Origin: Clostridia bacterium
GTDB taxonomy: Bacteria; Bacillota; Clostridia; Peptostreptococcales; JAAYPU01
Assembly: GCA_016278615.1 (NCBI GenBank)
Contig: JADQBM010000018.1
Span: 1 to 62,780 of the forward strand
DNA: 62,780 bases
Reading direction: 5' to 3'
The notes beneath the pieces were generated by a model. That model ran no database searches. It was given only the letters and a program-made list of their open reading frames with translations, and was not told the DNA's origin. Of this stretch, positions 45,101 through 52,825 are shown one piece after another. The position numbers and the translations under genes were made by a program. Every line of letters starts with the position of its first letter. The stretch's first letter is position 1.

Positions 45101-45712
45101 ATTTCTAAATGCTTTTATTGCCTCATAATCAATGAGCTTTTTAACGTCCTCATATTCAAAAACATCTATTTTCTGATATTCATGGGATGTTCTAAATCCG
45201 TCAAAAAAATGAATAAAGGGCATTCTTGCTTTTATGGCTGAGAGATGCGCAATCAATCCTAAGTCCATAGCTTCCTGAACATTTGAAGAGGCAAGAAGCG
45301 CAGCCCCCGTTTGACGACAAGCCATTACATCCTGATGATCTCCAAAAATAGAAAGAGCATGGGTGGCAATGGCTCGTGCTGAGACATGTAAAACGCCTGG
45401 CAATAATTCTCCCACCATTTTGTAAATATTTGGAATCATTAATAAGAGTCCTTGAGAAGCAGTATAAGTTGTAGCCAATGCGCCTGCAGCCAATGTCCCA
45501 TGCATAGCACCTGCAGCCCCAGCTTCAGACTGCATTTCTGCTACTTTAACCTCTTGTCCAAAAATATTTTTTTTCCCGTGAGATGACCACTCATCAACAT
45601 TTTCCGCCATAGGAGAAGACGGAGTAATGGGATAAATGGCAGCTACCTCAGTAAGTAAATAGGATGCATATGCTGCAGCCTGATTTCCGTCCATAGTTTC
45701 AAGTCGTGACAT
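42185..45712 (-). CDS. nifJ: Pyruvate:ferredoxin (flavodoxin) oxidoreductase
   Basis: Oxidises pyruvate to acetyl-CoA and CO2 with reduced ferredoxin as the product; it feeds the hydrogenase upstream. The single chain of 1175 residues has all domains in order: the pyrimidine-binding domain (YPITPSSPMAE), the gamma-like domain (GLGSDGTVGANKAAIK), the 2x4Fe-4S region (CIQCGFCSYICPH, CTGCQNCANICP), the TPP domain (GACPGCGETPY, GDGWAYDIGYGG, NTEVYSNTGGQ-like DTEVYSNTGGQ) and a C-terminal cysteine. AAAGGAG precedes the ATG. The gene stands alone. Confidence 0.98.
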   Translation of the reverse strand: MSRLETMDGNQAAAYASYLLTEVAAIYPITPSSPMAENVDEWSSHGKKNIFGQEVKVAEMQSEAGAAGAMHGTLAAGALATTYTASQGLLLMIPNIYKMVGELLPGVLHVSARAIATHALSIFGDHQDVMACRQTGAALLASSNVQEAMDLGLIAHLSAIKARMPFIHFFDGFRTSHEYQKIDVFEYEDVKKLIDYEAIKAFRNRGLNPEHPVVRGTAQNPDIYFQGREVQNKYFEEVPDIVVSYMKELEKITGRQYRPFNYYGTKDAESVIIAMGSVSDTIEETIDYLISTGEKVGAIKVHLYRPFSEKHLLEVLPKTVKKIAVLDRTKEPGATGEPLYLDVVKVVSHLSNPPVIVGGRYGLGSKDTRPSQIISVFNNLKNETPKNDFTIGIVDDVTDTSLPEEDRIDTIPEGTISCKFWGLGSDGTVGANKAAIKIIGDNTDLYVQGYFSYDSKKSGGTTISHLRFGKKPVRSPYLVFEADYMACHNSSFLNQYDILKGLKPGGIFVLNSPWSQDELDENLPASIKNYIAKNSINFYMIDALSIASEIGLSNRINMIMQAAFFKLAKVIPVEEAVTHLKDSIEKTYGKKGKKIVEMNNAAVDQGIEKIEKVNVPKDWINAKDDEKSPTKEEPEFVKKIQRKMAKEEGDELPVSAFSDMADGSYPLGTTAYEKRGIAPMVPEWQIDKCIQCGFCSYICPHATVRLFLLNVEEEKRAPESFKTKKAAGKDLDGFQMRVQISPLDCTGCQNCANICPAKGKALIMKSAEEEIEAESENWEFAMTLSDKSAYVDKKTIKGSQFIRPLLEFNGACPGCGETPYIKLLTQLFGDRMMIANATGCSSIWGASAPSIPYSTTAEGKGPAWANSLFEDNAEYGYGMFLGVKQIRERIRDLMQEAVKGNLPENLKDAFTEWIKTMDDGEESKTSTKKVLDAIKNNNINGDVIIEEILEKKDFLIKKSFWSIGGDGWAYDIGYGGLDHVLASGDDINIFVMDTEVYSNTGGQSSKATPTAAIAKFAASGKKIRKKDLGMMAMSYGYVYVTQISMGANMNHTLKAIIEAEKYKGPSLIIAYAPCVSHGIKKGMETSIFEEKKVVDAGHWQLYRYDPEKKEREENPFTLDSKEPSIPFQDFINGEVRYTQLMNVFPDIAEEMFEIAEKHAKQRYEKYKKLSDNNIL

Positions 45713-45734
45713 ATTTCAATCTCCTTTTCTAATC

Positions 45735-45774
45735 ATTTCATGTAACTCTTAGTATTTCCTATACCACATGAAAT
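45735..45774 (-). promoter_or_regulatory. Inverted repeat in the nifJ leader
   Basis: ATTTCATGT (45735-45743) and ACATGAAAT (45766-45774) are perfect 9-bp arms with a 22-bp gap, starting 23 nt before the nifJ start codon. It could be an operator or an mRNA stem. No clear -35/-10 pair is seen. Confidence 0.4.
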
Positions 45775-45849
45775 ATTATGGCAATTTCCTGATTCTTTTA
45801 TTAATAGAAGTTTATTGAGAAGGGTCTAATCCGAAAAATAAACTATTTT

Positions 45850-45879
45850 TTGACAAATAACGATAAAATGTATTAATAT
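45850..45879 (+). promoter_or_regulatory. SigmaA-type promoter of the haemerythrin gene
   Basis: TTGACA (45850-45855) and TAATAT (45874-45879) with 18 bp between them, 36 nt before the start codon. Confidence 0.65.
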
Positions 45880-45914
45880 AGAGACAATTAAACGGCCATA
45901 AAGGAGGAAATCAT

Positions 45915-46331
45915 ATGTTTCAATGGAATGAATCTTTTGCAACTGGTATAAAAAAAATCGATAATCAACATCAACGACTATTCGAGATTGGAGAAGAAAT
46001 TGAAGTTCTACTGGGTACTTATTTAGATGAAAATACTCTGAATCGTGCAATCACCTTAATAAGTGAATTAAAGGATTACACAGAGTATCACTTCAACACA
46101 GAAAAAAATATTTTCATTAAATACAATTATCCTGATATGGGTGCGCATTTGGTGCAACATGAAACATTTATTAAATATTTAAAAGACATCCATATGGATG
46201 AGATGAAAGAAAATCAGGAAGAGTTCTTACAAAATCTCCTTAATGTAATTGCACAATGGATTTTCAAACATATTAATAATGAGGATTTTAAATATGTACC
46301 CTTTCTTAAGAATATAATGTTACAAGATTAG
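45915..46331 (+). CDS. Bacteriohaemerythrin
   Basis: A 138-residue four-helix protein with the diiron ligands in the usual order: H in IDNQHQRLFE, HFNTEK (H and E), HLVQHETF (two H) and FKHINNED (H and D). It binds oxygen, probably to protect the anaerobic enzymes nearby or to supply a sensor. AAAGGAGG precedes the ATG. It is the only plus-strand core gene between nifJ and the membrane reductase; convergent with the latter. Confidence 0.95.
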   Translation: MFQWNESFATGIKKIDNQHQRLFEIGEEIEVLLGTYLDENTLNRAITLISELKDYTEYHFNTEKNIFIKYNYPDMGAHLVQHETFIKYLKDIHMDEMKENQEEFLQNLLNVIAQWIFKHINNEDFKYVPFLKNIMLQD

Positions 46332-46357
46332 AAAACCGAGTTTTACCTCGGTTTTCT
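46331..46357. terminator. Bidirectional terminator
   Basis: GAAAACCGAG / CTCGGTTTTC hairpin between the convergent haemerythrin and reductase genes, with A/T runs on either side. Confidence 0.85.
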
Positions 46358-46376
46358 AACTTCGTATGCTATTTAT

Positions 46377-47846
46377 TTATGCACTCTCATATTGAATGTC
46401 CTCGGGTTTCACGCCCATACGTATCAATTGTTCTGAGACAGAATGAATTGCATTATGAGATCCGCACATATAGACTTTATACCCTTGTAGTTTCATATCT
46501 TGGAGATGGTCCGTTACATGACCCTTTCTCCCATTCCAATTGGGTTCTCTTGAAACGACTGGTCTAAATTCAAACCTTTTATTGCTTTTTCTTTCAATGG
46601 CTTCAAACTCCTCATGATAAATATGTTCATGGGAAAACTTAGTACCAAACAATAACTTAATTTCCTTGCATGTAGACTTTTCAATCAAATCTTTTACCAT
46701 TGGAATAAATGGTGTAATGCCGATTCCAATTCCAATAAGCAGTACTTTTTTCGCTAATGGGTCAACAATCAAATCCCTTCCCATAGGCCCTTCTAAATCT
46801 ATGATATCTCCAACTTTAAAATGATTAAATATTATTTCGCTACCATAACCATTTCTAATATTCTTAATTATGATTTTGACAAGTGATGGGTCATGAGCAG
46901 TAGAGGAAATAGAAAAAGCTCTAAATGTTTCAGGAACATCTTGAATTTTTACAAGCATAAACTGTCCTGACTCATAGTCTACTTTTAAGGGCGTTAAAAA
47001 TTTAAAAGAGTATTCTTGAATATCCTCACTCAAACTTTCAATATTGACTATTTGAGCTTTGATTTTCTTTCTTTCATTAAAACCATTTGTATCCATATTT
47101 TTTTTCATTATTGCTGCTGCTTTTTCATTGCTCAGGGTTAAAATCTCAGCGGGGCAATTCTCAACACATGTTAAGCAACGAATACAAGCCGCATCATCCA
47201 ACTGATTTAAGTCTGAAAAATTCAGATAAGGCTCCAACTGCATAGGACATACTCTTGAACATTTGCCACATTTATGACACATGGAATCATGCGCCAGCGT
47301 TACTTTTTCATCTGTTGCTTTTGTAACGCCCAGCTTCTTACCGAGCCCATATGATATTTTTTGCAGCATCCCCATGGGACAAAATTGACACCATGTACGG
47401 GGCATAAATACGACTCCCAGAGTCCCCCCTACTAAAGTAACCATTAGATAACTCAATACAAATATTAATCCCATCCTCTCAAAAAATACCAAGGAGCCGT
47501 ACAGTCCTATTACAATGATAAATCTCTTGATCATCATAAACATAAAAAATAGAAAGAATAACACCCCAAAAAACTGGGATCTGAAAAACTTAGGAATTTG
47601 TGTATTTCGACTTATTTTTATCAGAACAGAATCATAAAGACTTCCATGAGCACATATATTCCCGCACCAAAACCTGCCTTTAAAAAATGCGTACAATGTC
47701 AGTCCAATTATTACAGGAATAACCAAGAGCCCCATTAAAGGAATCCATAGTCCTAAAAAAGCAATCGCTAATGTGAATATAAACCCATATTTTCTAATTA
47801 CGGTAAAAGTTCGTTCTGTCTTAATATAATAGTTTTTAATTGACAT
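46377..47846 (-). CDS. Membrane Fe-S protein fused to a flavin (FNR-type) reductase
   Basis: A 489-residue fusion. Residues 1-165 resemble NapH/NosR-type proteins, with several helices and cysteine motifs WCGNICAHG and WCQFCPMG. Two 4Fe-4S ferredoxin motifs follow (CHKCGKCSRVCP, CIRCLTCVENCP) and then a ferredoxin-NADP reductase-like half with FRAFSIS (flavin), GIGIGITPFIPM (nicotinamide) and the closing CGSHNAI. It probably moves electrons between NAD(P)H and a membrane or periplasmic acceptor. GGAGGG precedes the ATG. A strong palindrome lies upstream. The exact substrate is unknown. Confidence 0.85.
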   Translation of the reverse strand: MSIKNYYIKTERTFTVIRKYGFIFTLAIAFLGLWIPLMGLLVIPVIIGLTLYAFFKGRFWCGNICAHGSLYDSVLIKISRNTQIPKFFRSQFFGVLFFLFFMFMMIKRFIIVIGLYGSLVFFERMGLIFVLSYLMVTLVGGTLGVVFMPRTWCQFCPMGMLQKISYGLGKKLGVTKATDEKVTLAHDSMCHKCGKCSRVCPMQLEPYLNFSDLNQLDDAACIRCLTCVENCPAEILTLSNEKAAAIMKKNMDTNGFNERKKIKAQIVNIESLSEDIQEYSFKFLTPLKVDYESGQFMLVKIQDVPETFRAFSISSTAHDPSLVKIIIKNIRNGYGSEIIFNHFKVGDIIDLEGPMGRDLIVDPLAKKVLLIGIGIGITPFIPMVKDLIEKSTCKEIKLLFGTKFSHEHIYHEEFEAIERKSNKRFEFRPVVSREPNWNGRKGHVTDHLQDMKLQGYKVYMCGSHNAIHSVSEQLIRMGVKPEDIQYESA

Positions 47847-47880
47847 TTATACTTACCCTCCAGAATATAAAAATTAAATG

Positions 47881-47922
47881 TATCACTATATCATTATATT
47901 ACAATATTACAATATAGTGATA
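47881..47922 (-). promoter_or_regulatory. Long palindrome upstream of the reductase gene
   Basis: TATCACTATAT (47881-47891) and ATATAGTGATA (47912-47922) are perfect 11-bp arms; the interval includes two copies of TTACAATA. It begins 35 bp before the start codon, the expected position of an operator. A redox- or NO-responsive regulator is plausible but only inferred from the neighbouring genes. Confidence 0.6.
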
Positions 47923-48013
47923 TTATAAAGTGTTTTTGTGAAAAAAATATTAATAATTTTTCCAATTCACGTAATAATGGAAATTCAATAGAAAATCGAT
48001 ATTTCCATTATAT

Positions 48014-48060
48014 AAAAAAGGCACCTGCAAATATTAGATCCTGTCTAACATTCAGGTGCC
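48014..48060 (-). terminator. Terminator of the riboflavin operon
   Basis: Minus strand GGCACCTG / CAGGTGCC with an inner TTAGA / TCTAA stem, then TTTTTT. It lies 19 nt past the ribH stop. Confidence 0.9.
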
Positions 48061-48078
48061 CTACACTACGCTTTATTT

Positions 48079-48540
48079 TTATATTTCTTTTAATAGATTT
48101 GCCATCTCTATGGCCGTTACAGCTGCTTCATACCCTTTATTTCCTGCCTTTGTTCCAGCACGTTCAATGGCTTGTTCAATAGACTCCGTGGTTAGTACGC
48201 CAAAGGCTACAGGAATTTCTGTGTCTAAAGATACAGATGCAATGCCTTTAGTCACTTCGTTGGCCACGTATTCAAAGTGTGGGGTGGACCCTCTAATGAC
48301 GGCACCCAGACAAATAATGGCATCATTTCTTTCTGATTTAATCATTTTTTTAGCCATCAATGGAATCTCAAAAGCGCCTGGGACCCATGCTATTTCTATG
48401 TCATCCTCTGATACCCCATGCCTTTTCAGAGCATCTATAGCACCTGATAATAATTTTCCTACAATAAATTCATTGAATCGCCCCACTACAATTCCAAACT
48501 TTAATCCTTGGGCAATGAGTTTTCCTTCATATATTTTCAT
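48079..48540 (-). CDS. ribH: 6,7-dimethyl-8-ribityllumazine synthase
   Basis: Condenses the ribulose-derived four-carbon unit with the pyrimidine in the penultimate step of riboflavin synthesis. About 153 residues with the family motifs [40 protein letters not shown] and AFGVLTTES. The start is the ATG at 48540 with AAAGGAG; the frame runs further back into a hairpin repeat. It is the last gene of the operon. Confidence 0.97.
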   Translation of the reverse strand: MKIYEGKLIAQGLKFGIVVGRFNEFIVGKLLSGAIDALKRHGVSEDDIEIAWVPGAFEIPLMAKKMIKSERNDAIICLGAVIRGSTPHFEYVANEVTKGIASVSLDTEIPVAFGVLTTESIEQAIERAGTKAGNKGYEAAVTAIEMANLLKEI

Positions 48541-48561
48541 CTTAATACTCCTTTCAATTTT

Positions 48562-48601
48562 GGGGACATTCCTCAAGAGCGTAGCGAAAAGGTGTGTCCC
48601 C
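48562..48601. repeat. Hairpin repeat inside the riboflavin operon
   Basis: GGGGACATTCC...GGTGTGTCCCC, a 40-base imperfect hairpin between ribBA and ribH. Read on the minus strand it is the same type as the GGGACACACCTTT...AAGGAATGTCCC hairpin found at 41925 and 58437. Confidence 0.75.
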
Positions 48602-48606
48602 TTTCC

Positions 48607-49803
48607 TTAAAGAATATGACCTAATTTTGCTTTTTTAGTTTCCAAGTAGTTTGCGTTGTTTTCATTTTCAGTTATCTTAATGGGCATTCTTTCTGTAATT
48701 TCAATACCGTATCCAGAAAGTCCTGAGATTTTTTTTGGATTGTTGGTCAATAGGCGTACTTTTTTAATACCTAAATCCGCTAAAATCTGAGCACCAATAC
48801 CATATTCTCTTATATCTTCAGGAAAACCTAATGCAAGATTTGCCTCAACGGTATCCATTCCTTGCTCTTGTAAATGATAGGCTTTAAGTTTATTAATCAG
48901 GCCGATCCCTCTTCCTTCCTGGCGCATATATAGCAGAACGCCACGGCCTTCTTCGTCGATTTGCTTCATGGCAGCTGCATATTGCTCTCCACAATCACAT
49001 CTTAATGAACCAAAAGCATCTCCTGTTAGGCACTCCGAGTGAACTCTTACAAGAACTGGGTCTTCTGTAGTCACATCTCCTTTGATCAAAGCGACATGAT
49101 GCTCACCATTTAATTTATTCTCATAACCAATAATTTTGAATTCTCCATATTTTGTTGGAAGCTTTGCTTCTTCAGTTACTCTTTCTACCAATACTTCTGT
49201 CTGATGCCGATAGGCAATTAAATCCGTTATGGTAATGATTCTTATATGGTGTTTTTCTACGTAATCCATTAAGTCTTGTCCCGTTGCCATGGTGCCATCT
49301 TCATGCATAATTTCACATATAACACCAGCTGGGTATAGCCCTGCTAATTTTGCCAAGTCTACAGCTGCTTCTGTATGGCCTGCTCTCTTTAATACGCCTC
49401 CAGCTCTTGCTTCTAATGGAAATATGTGCCCAGGTTTTCTAAAATCAGAAGGCTTTGCGTCTTTATCAATGACTTTTTGTATGGTTTGTGATCTTTCATA
49501 GGCGGATATCCCTGTTTTTGTATCTAACGCATCAATAGAAACCGTAAAGGCGGTTTGATGATGATCTGTGTTTTTTTCGACCATCTGAGGAATGCCCAGT
49601 TCTGTTAACCGCTGGCTTTCTACGGGCATGCACACCAATCCTCGGGCATACTTGACCATAAAGTTAATAACTTCTGGGGAGGCCTTCTCTGCTGCTATTA
49701 TCAAATCTCCTTCATTTTCTCGATCTTCATCATCTACCACAACAACCATTTTCCCATTCTTTATATCTAAAATCGCATCTTCAATTTTGCTAAATCCATT
49801 CAT
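48607..49803 (-). CDS. ribBA: Bifunctional DHBP synthase / GTP cyclohydrolase II
   Basis: One protein of 398 residues supplies both precursors of riboflavin. The N-terminal RibB half has [12 protein letters not shown], the [11 protein letters not shown] region and HEDGTMA; the C-terminal RibA half has the zinc-binding [20 protein letters not shown] (cysteines spaced as usual) and [13 protein letters not shown], and ends LTNNPKKI. Both catalytic sets seem complete. AAAGGAG precedes the ATG. Confidence 0.97.
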   Translation of the reverse strand: MNGFSKIEDAILDIKNGKMVVVVDDEDRENEGDLIIAAEKASPEVINFMVKYARGLVCMPVESQRLTELGIPQMVEKNTDHHQTAFTVSIDALDTKTGISAYERSQTIQKVIDKDAKPSDFRKPGHIFPLEARAGGVLKRAGHTEAAVDLAKLAGLYPAGVICEIMHEDGTMATGQDLMDYVEKHHIRIITITDLIAYRHQTEVLVERVTEEAKLPTKYGEFKIIGYENKLNGEHHVALIKGDVTTEDPVLVRVHSECLTGDAFGSLRCDCGEQYAAAMKQIDEEGRGVLLYMRQEGRGIGLINKLKAYHLQEQGMDTVEANLALGFPEDIREYGIGAQILADLGIKKVRLLTNNPKKISGLSGYGIEITERMPIKITENENNANYLETKKAKLGHIL

Positions 49804-49825
49804 TTAAAACGCTCCTTTCTATTCT

Positions 49826-50464
49826 TCAAAATCCGTGTTTTTCTAAAAATCCCATATCAATTCCCTTTTTTGTTACTTTAGCTTCCATAAATTTTTCTAC
49901 GTACTTTCCTATTGCATCACATTCAATATTAACTTGTTCTCCAAGATTCTTTGTTAAAAGAATGGTTTCATCTTTTGTATGGGGAATAATGGAAACTTTA
50001 AAGAGATTGGCATCCACATAAGCCACTGTCAAGCTGATACCATCTATTGCTATGGACCCATTTTCGATTATATATCTCATAATTTTATTTGAAGCTGAAA
50101 TAGCCACCCATACAGCATTCTCTTCCTTTTTTATTTCTTTTATGGTTCCTGTGCCATCTATATGACCACTTACCATATGTCCTCCCAAGCGATCTCCTGC
50201 TCTTAAAGCTCTTTCTAAGTTCACCTTGCTTAGTGGCCTTAATTTTTCCAAATTTGTTTTTCTCATGGTTTCAGCCATTACATCCACAGTAAAATAACTG
50301 GATGTGAAGTCCGTAACCGTTAAGCAAATCCCATTTACAGCAATACTATCTCCTAACTTTACATCTTTTAATACGGTCTTGGCATCAATGGTCAATCTGG
50401 CTGATTTTTCTCTTTTTAAAATGGATTGAATCCTTCCAATTTCTTCAACAATTCCAGTAAACAA
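49826..50464 (-). CDS. ribE: Riboflavin synthase alpha subunit
   Basis: Dismutates two lumazine molecules into riboflavin. The 212-residue protein has the two tandem lumazine-binding barrels: MFTGIVEEIG and then a repeat beginning HMVSGHIDGTGTI, with conserved SIAVNGICLTV and SIAIDGISLTV. The usual length is 210-220. A TTG start, 3 nt after the ribD stop, has GAAGGG upstream, so the two genes are coupled. Confidence 0.97.
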   Translation of the reverse strand: MFTGIVEEIGRIQSILKREKSARLTIDAKTVLKDVKLGDSIAVNGICLTVTDFTSSYFTVDVMAETMRKTNLEKLRPLSKVNLERALRAGDRLGGHMVSGHIDGTGTIKEIKKEENAVWVAISASNKIMRYIIENGSIAIDGISLTVAYVDANLFKVSIIPHTKDETILLTKNLGEQVNIECDAIGKYVEKFMEAKVTKKGIDMGFLEKHGF

Positions 50465-50467
50465 TTC

Positions 50468-51571
50468 TCAACCCTTCTTTCTGATATAGGCCTCTAACAT
50501 TATATCTTCTTCAAATCTTAATATCTCCATATGATCTAACATAATACAATCTTTAATAGAAGGAATGCCTTCTCCACCAACAGGTGATTTTGCTGTAAGC
50601 CCTCCCACTATTTTAGGCGCTATGAACGTAATTATCTTATCTACAAAACCTTCCTTGAGCATGCTGTAGTTAAAGGTGCTTCCCCCTTCTATTAACACAC
50701 TATCGATTTTTCTTTCTCCTAAAGATTTTATTAAGAAAGGCAAATCTACTTTATTATTTTTAATAGGCGCTAATAGAATTTCTGCTCCCTTTTCTTCTAT
50801 TGCTTTGATTTTTTCATGATTTGCAAGTGGGGTTGTTACAACAATTGTTTTTGTGTTTTCATTGCAATTGAGCACTTTAGAATCTAAAGGAATTCGCCCT
50901 TGTGTGTCCACAACAATTCTAATGGGATTCTTCGATGTTAATACTTCATCAAGCCTAACCGTAAGTAATGGGTCATCTATCAACACAGTTCCAATACCCA
51001 CCATGATTGCCGATGATTCTTGGCGTAATTGATGGACATATTGTCTGGATGAATCATTGGTAATCCATTTAGAATCACCTGTATAAGTTGCAATTTTGCC
51101 ATCAAGAGTCATGGCAGTTTTCAAGGTACAAAACGGCATTTTGGTTGTAATATATTTTATAAAAACTTCATTTAACTTTTTTGATTCTTCCTGTAATACC
51201 CCTACAATCACCTCCACTCCCTTCTCTCTCAATTTATTAATTCCTTTTCCTGATACCAACGGATTTGGATCTTCCATAGCTATGACTGCTTTTTTAATGC
51301 CTTGATGAATAATTGCATTGACACATGGAGGTGTCTTTCCAAAGTGGGAACAGGGTTCCAAGGTAACATATAAAGTAGCTCCTGAAACATCTTCTGTGGC
51401 GTCATTCATAGCATTTATTTCTGCATGAGGACCCCCATATTGCATATGCGCCCCCCTACCAATGATTCTTTCATCTTTTACGATGATTGCACCTACCAAA
51501 GGATTTGGACTTACATGCCCTCTCCCTAATTCTGCAATTTCTAAAGCTTTACGCATATATTGAGTATCGAT
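50468..51571 (-). CDS. ribD: Bifunctional riboflavin deaminase/reductase RibD, with apparent AUC start
   Basis: Carries out the second and third steps of riboflavin synthesis. Residues 1-145 are the CDA-like deaminase with HAEINAM and PCSHFGKTPPC zinc motifs; the C-terminal half is the DHFR-like reductase (LDGKIAT, VLIEGGSTFNYSML). The first ATG is at 51556, but it is 22 nt from the AGGAGGGAGG box. An ATC at 51571-51569 is 7 nt after the box, and reading from it adds (M)DTQY ahead of MRKALEIA. This matches RibD N-termini such as MEEYYMKLAL. An in-frame TAA lies just upstream, so no longer start is possible. Confidence 0.9.
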   Translation of the reverse strand: MDTQYMRKALEIAELGRGHVSPNPLVGAIIVKDERIIGRGAHMQYGGPHAEINAMNDATEDVSGATLYVTLEPCSHFGKTPPCVNAIIHQGIKKAVIAMEDPNPLVSGKGINKLREKGVEVIVGVLQEESKKLNEVFIKYITTKMPFCTLKTAMTLDGKIATYTGDSKWITNDSSRQYVHQLRQESSAIMVGIGTVLIDDPLLTVRLDEVLTSKNPIRIVVDTQGRIPLDSKVLNCNENTKTIVVTTPLANHEKIKAIEEKGAEILLAPIKNNKVDLPFLIKSLGERKIDSVLIEGGSTFNYSMLKEGFVDKIITFIAPKIVGGLTAKSPVGGEGIPSIKDCIMLDHMEILRFEEDIMLEAYIRKKG

Positions 51572-51607
51572 ATTTTAACCTCCCTCCTATTTGACTTTAA
51601 TCACAAT

Positions 51608-51638
51608 AAAAAACCCTGAAATTATTATTTCCAGGGCA
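51608..51638 (-). terminator. Expression-platform terminator of the FMN riboswitch
   Basis: Minus strand CCCTGGAAAT / ATTTCAGGG stem followed by six T. It lies between the RFN element and ribD, so FMN would cause early termination. Confidence 0.9.
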
Positions 51639-51686
51639 TTCCTTCATTATATCAAAAATAAATATTTAGATATAAAAAACAACATT

Positions 51687-51792
51687 ACTTCTTCCATCCA
51701 GACTTTACTGTCGGTACTGGAATCACACCAGTTCAGCCAAAAGGCTCGCGGACTTTACCGCCGGTCGGGAATCTCACCCTGCCCTGAAGTAT
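51687..51792 (-). ncRNA. FMN riboswitch (RFN element)
   Basis: On the minus strand all conserved RFN blocks are present in order: CTTCAGGGCAGGGTGA, ATTCCCGACCGGCGGTAAAG, GTCCGCGAGCC, TGAACTGGTGTGATTCCAG, TACCGACAGT and AAAGTCTGGATGGAAGAAG. The first and last blocks form the closing stem. It controls the ribD-ribE-ribBA-ribH operon. Confidence 0.98.
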
Positions 51793-51846
51793 TTATTTAA
51801 TTTTAACAAATTGTATCATACTATTTTTGATTAGTAAATTCATATT

Positions 51847-52122
51847 TTAATAATACTCCACATAGACCCTTTTCCCCATTCCTGAAAGAATTTGAATCAA
51901 TTGGTCAATGATATAGGCTTTTCTTTCGGAATCAAAAGAAGAGGTGAGGCCTTTATAGGTTGGATTTGCAGTGCGTCCAATAATCATATTTACGGATGTT
52001 GCATAATCCATCATAAGCTGAACCAGCAATGACGCCCCATCTTTTTTACTGTAAAAATCATCAACAGCATATGAAGTTTTGCTTTTTTCTAGCATCTCAA
52101 CACATTTGCTTAATGTAACCAA
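51847..52122 (-). CDS. Hypothetical protein
   Basis: A 91-residue soluble protein starting at a TTG with AAGGAA upstream. Two or three helices are likely; a central MDYATSVNMIIGRTANP and DSERKAYIIDQLIQIL stand out. No family recognised. It lies alone between the riboflavin riboswitch and the OmpA-domain gene and is expressed in the same direction. Confidence 0.45.
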   Translation of the reverse strand: MVTLSKCVEMLEKSKTSYAVDDFYSKKDGASLLVQLMMDYATSVNMIIGRTANPTYKGLTSSFDSERKAYIIDQLIQILSGMGKRVYVEYY

Positions 52123-52212
52123 CCGTCAATTCCTTGGTTCAAAATAATTCGTTTTGCAAAATAAAAAAAGAAAATCTTTATAGACTTTCTTTTTTTTATC
52201 TGTGTGACTATT

Positions 52213-52818
52213 TTATTTTACCATCTGAAAAATAATATCTACCCGCCTGTTAAGTTTTCTCTCACTCCATGTCTTATTACTATTAACAGAGTTATCAGAG
52301 CCATTACTGATTACATCCATTCGTTGCATAGGGACCTCTTTTTTTTGGAGGTAATGGACAACTTCTTTTGCTCTTTTAAGTGCAAACGCAATATTAATCT
52401 CACGTTCATAATCACTTAATGCTGTCTTATGTAAGGTCGCACAATTTCCTTCAATTCTAATCTTGCTATCTTCTAAGAGTTCCATTTCAACAAATAAGTC
52501 CAATAGTCTTTGGGATTCTGTGTTTAATAATGTATCCCCAGGTTCAAAGTACAACGAAAGTGTGTATTCTTTGATGTTTTTATCATCTTGTTGGTTATCA
52601 TCTATGTTGCTATCATATTGGTTATCATCTGTGTCATTATTATGCATTTCCCCGATGTCTTGATTTTTATCATTTTGATTTACTACTTCTCCAATATTAG
52701 GAAAATTATGATTGAAAAATGAATTTAGATGCGAGAAAATTGCAATAAATACTATTAGAATAAATGCAAATACTACAATTTTTCCTTTTTTACTGATCCG
52801 ATATCTTTTTGTATTCAT
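52213..52818 (-). CDS. OmpA/MotB-type domain protein with one transmembrane helix
   Basis: A 201-residue protein: a helix at residues 14-30, an Asn/Asp-rich linker (about 40-78) that has no fold, and an OmpA-like peptidoglycan-binding domain. The family signature is visible as LSLYFEPGDTLLNTESQRLLD, then LKRAKEVVHYLQKKEVPMQRM and SERKLNRRVDIIFQ at the end. It should span the membrane and contact cell wall. It starts 7 nt after the stop of the coiled-coil gene, so the two probably form a pair, much like a MotB-type unit with a cytoplasmic partner. Confidence 0.8.
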   Translation of the reverse strand: MNTKRYRISKKGKIVVFAFILIVFIAIFSHLNSFFNHNFPNIGEVVNQNDKNQDIGEMHNNDTDDNQYDSNIDDNQQDDKNIKEYTLSLYFEPGDTLLNTESQRLLDLFVEMELLEDSKIRIEGNCATLHKTALSDYEREINIAFALKRAKEVVHYLQKKEVPMQRMDVISNGSDNSVNSNKTWSERKLNRRVDIIFQMVK

Positions 52819-52825
52819 TTATATC

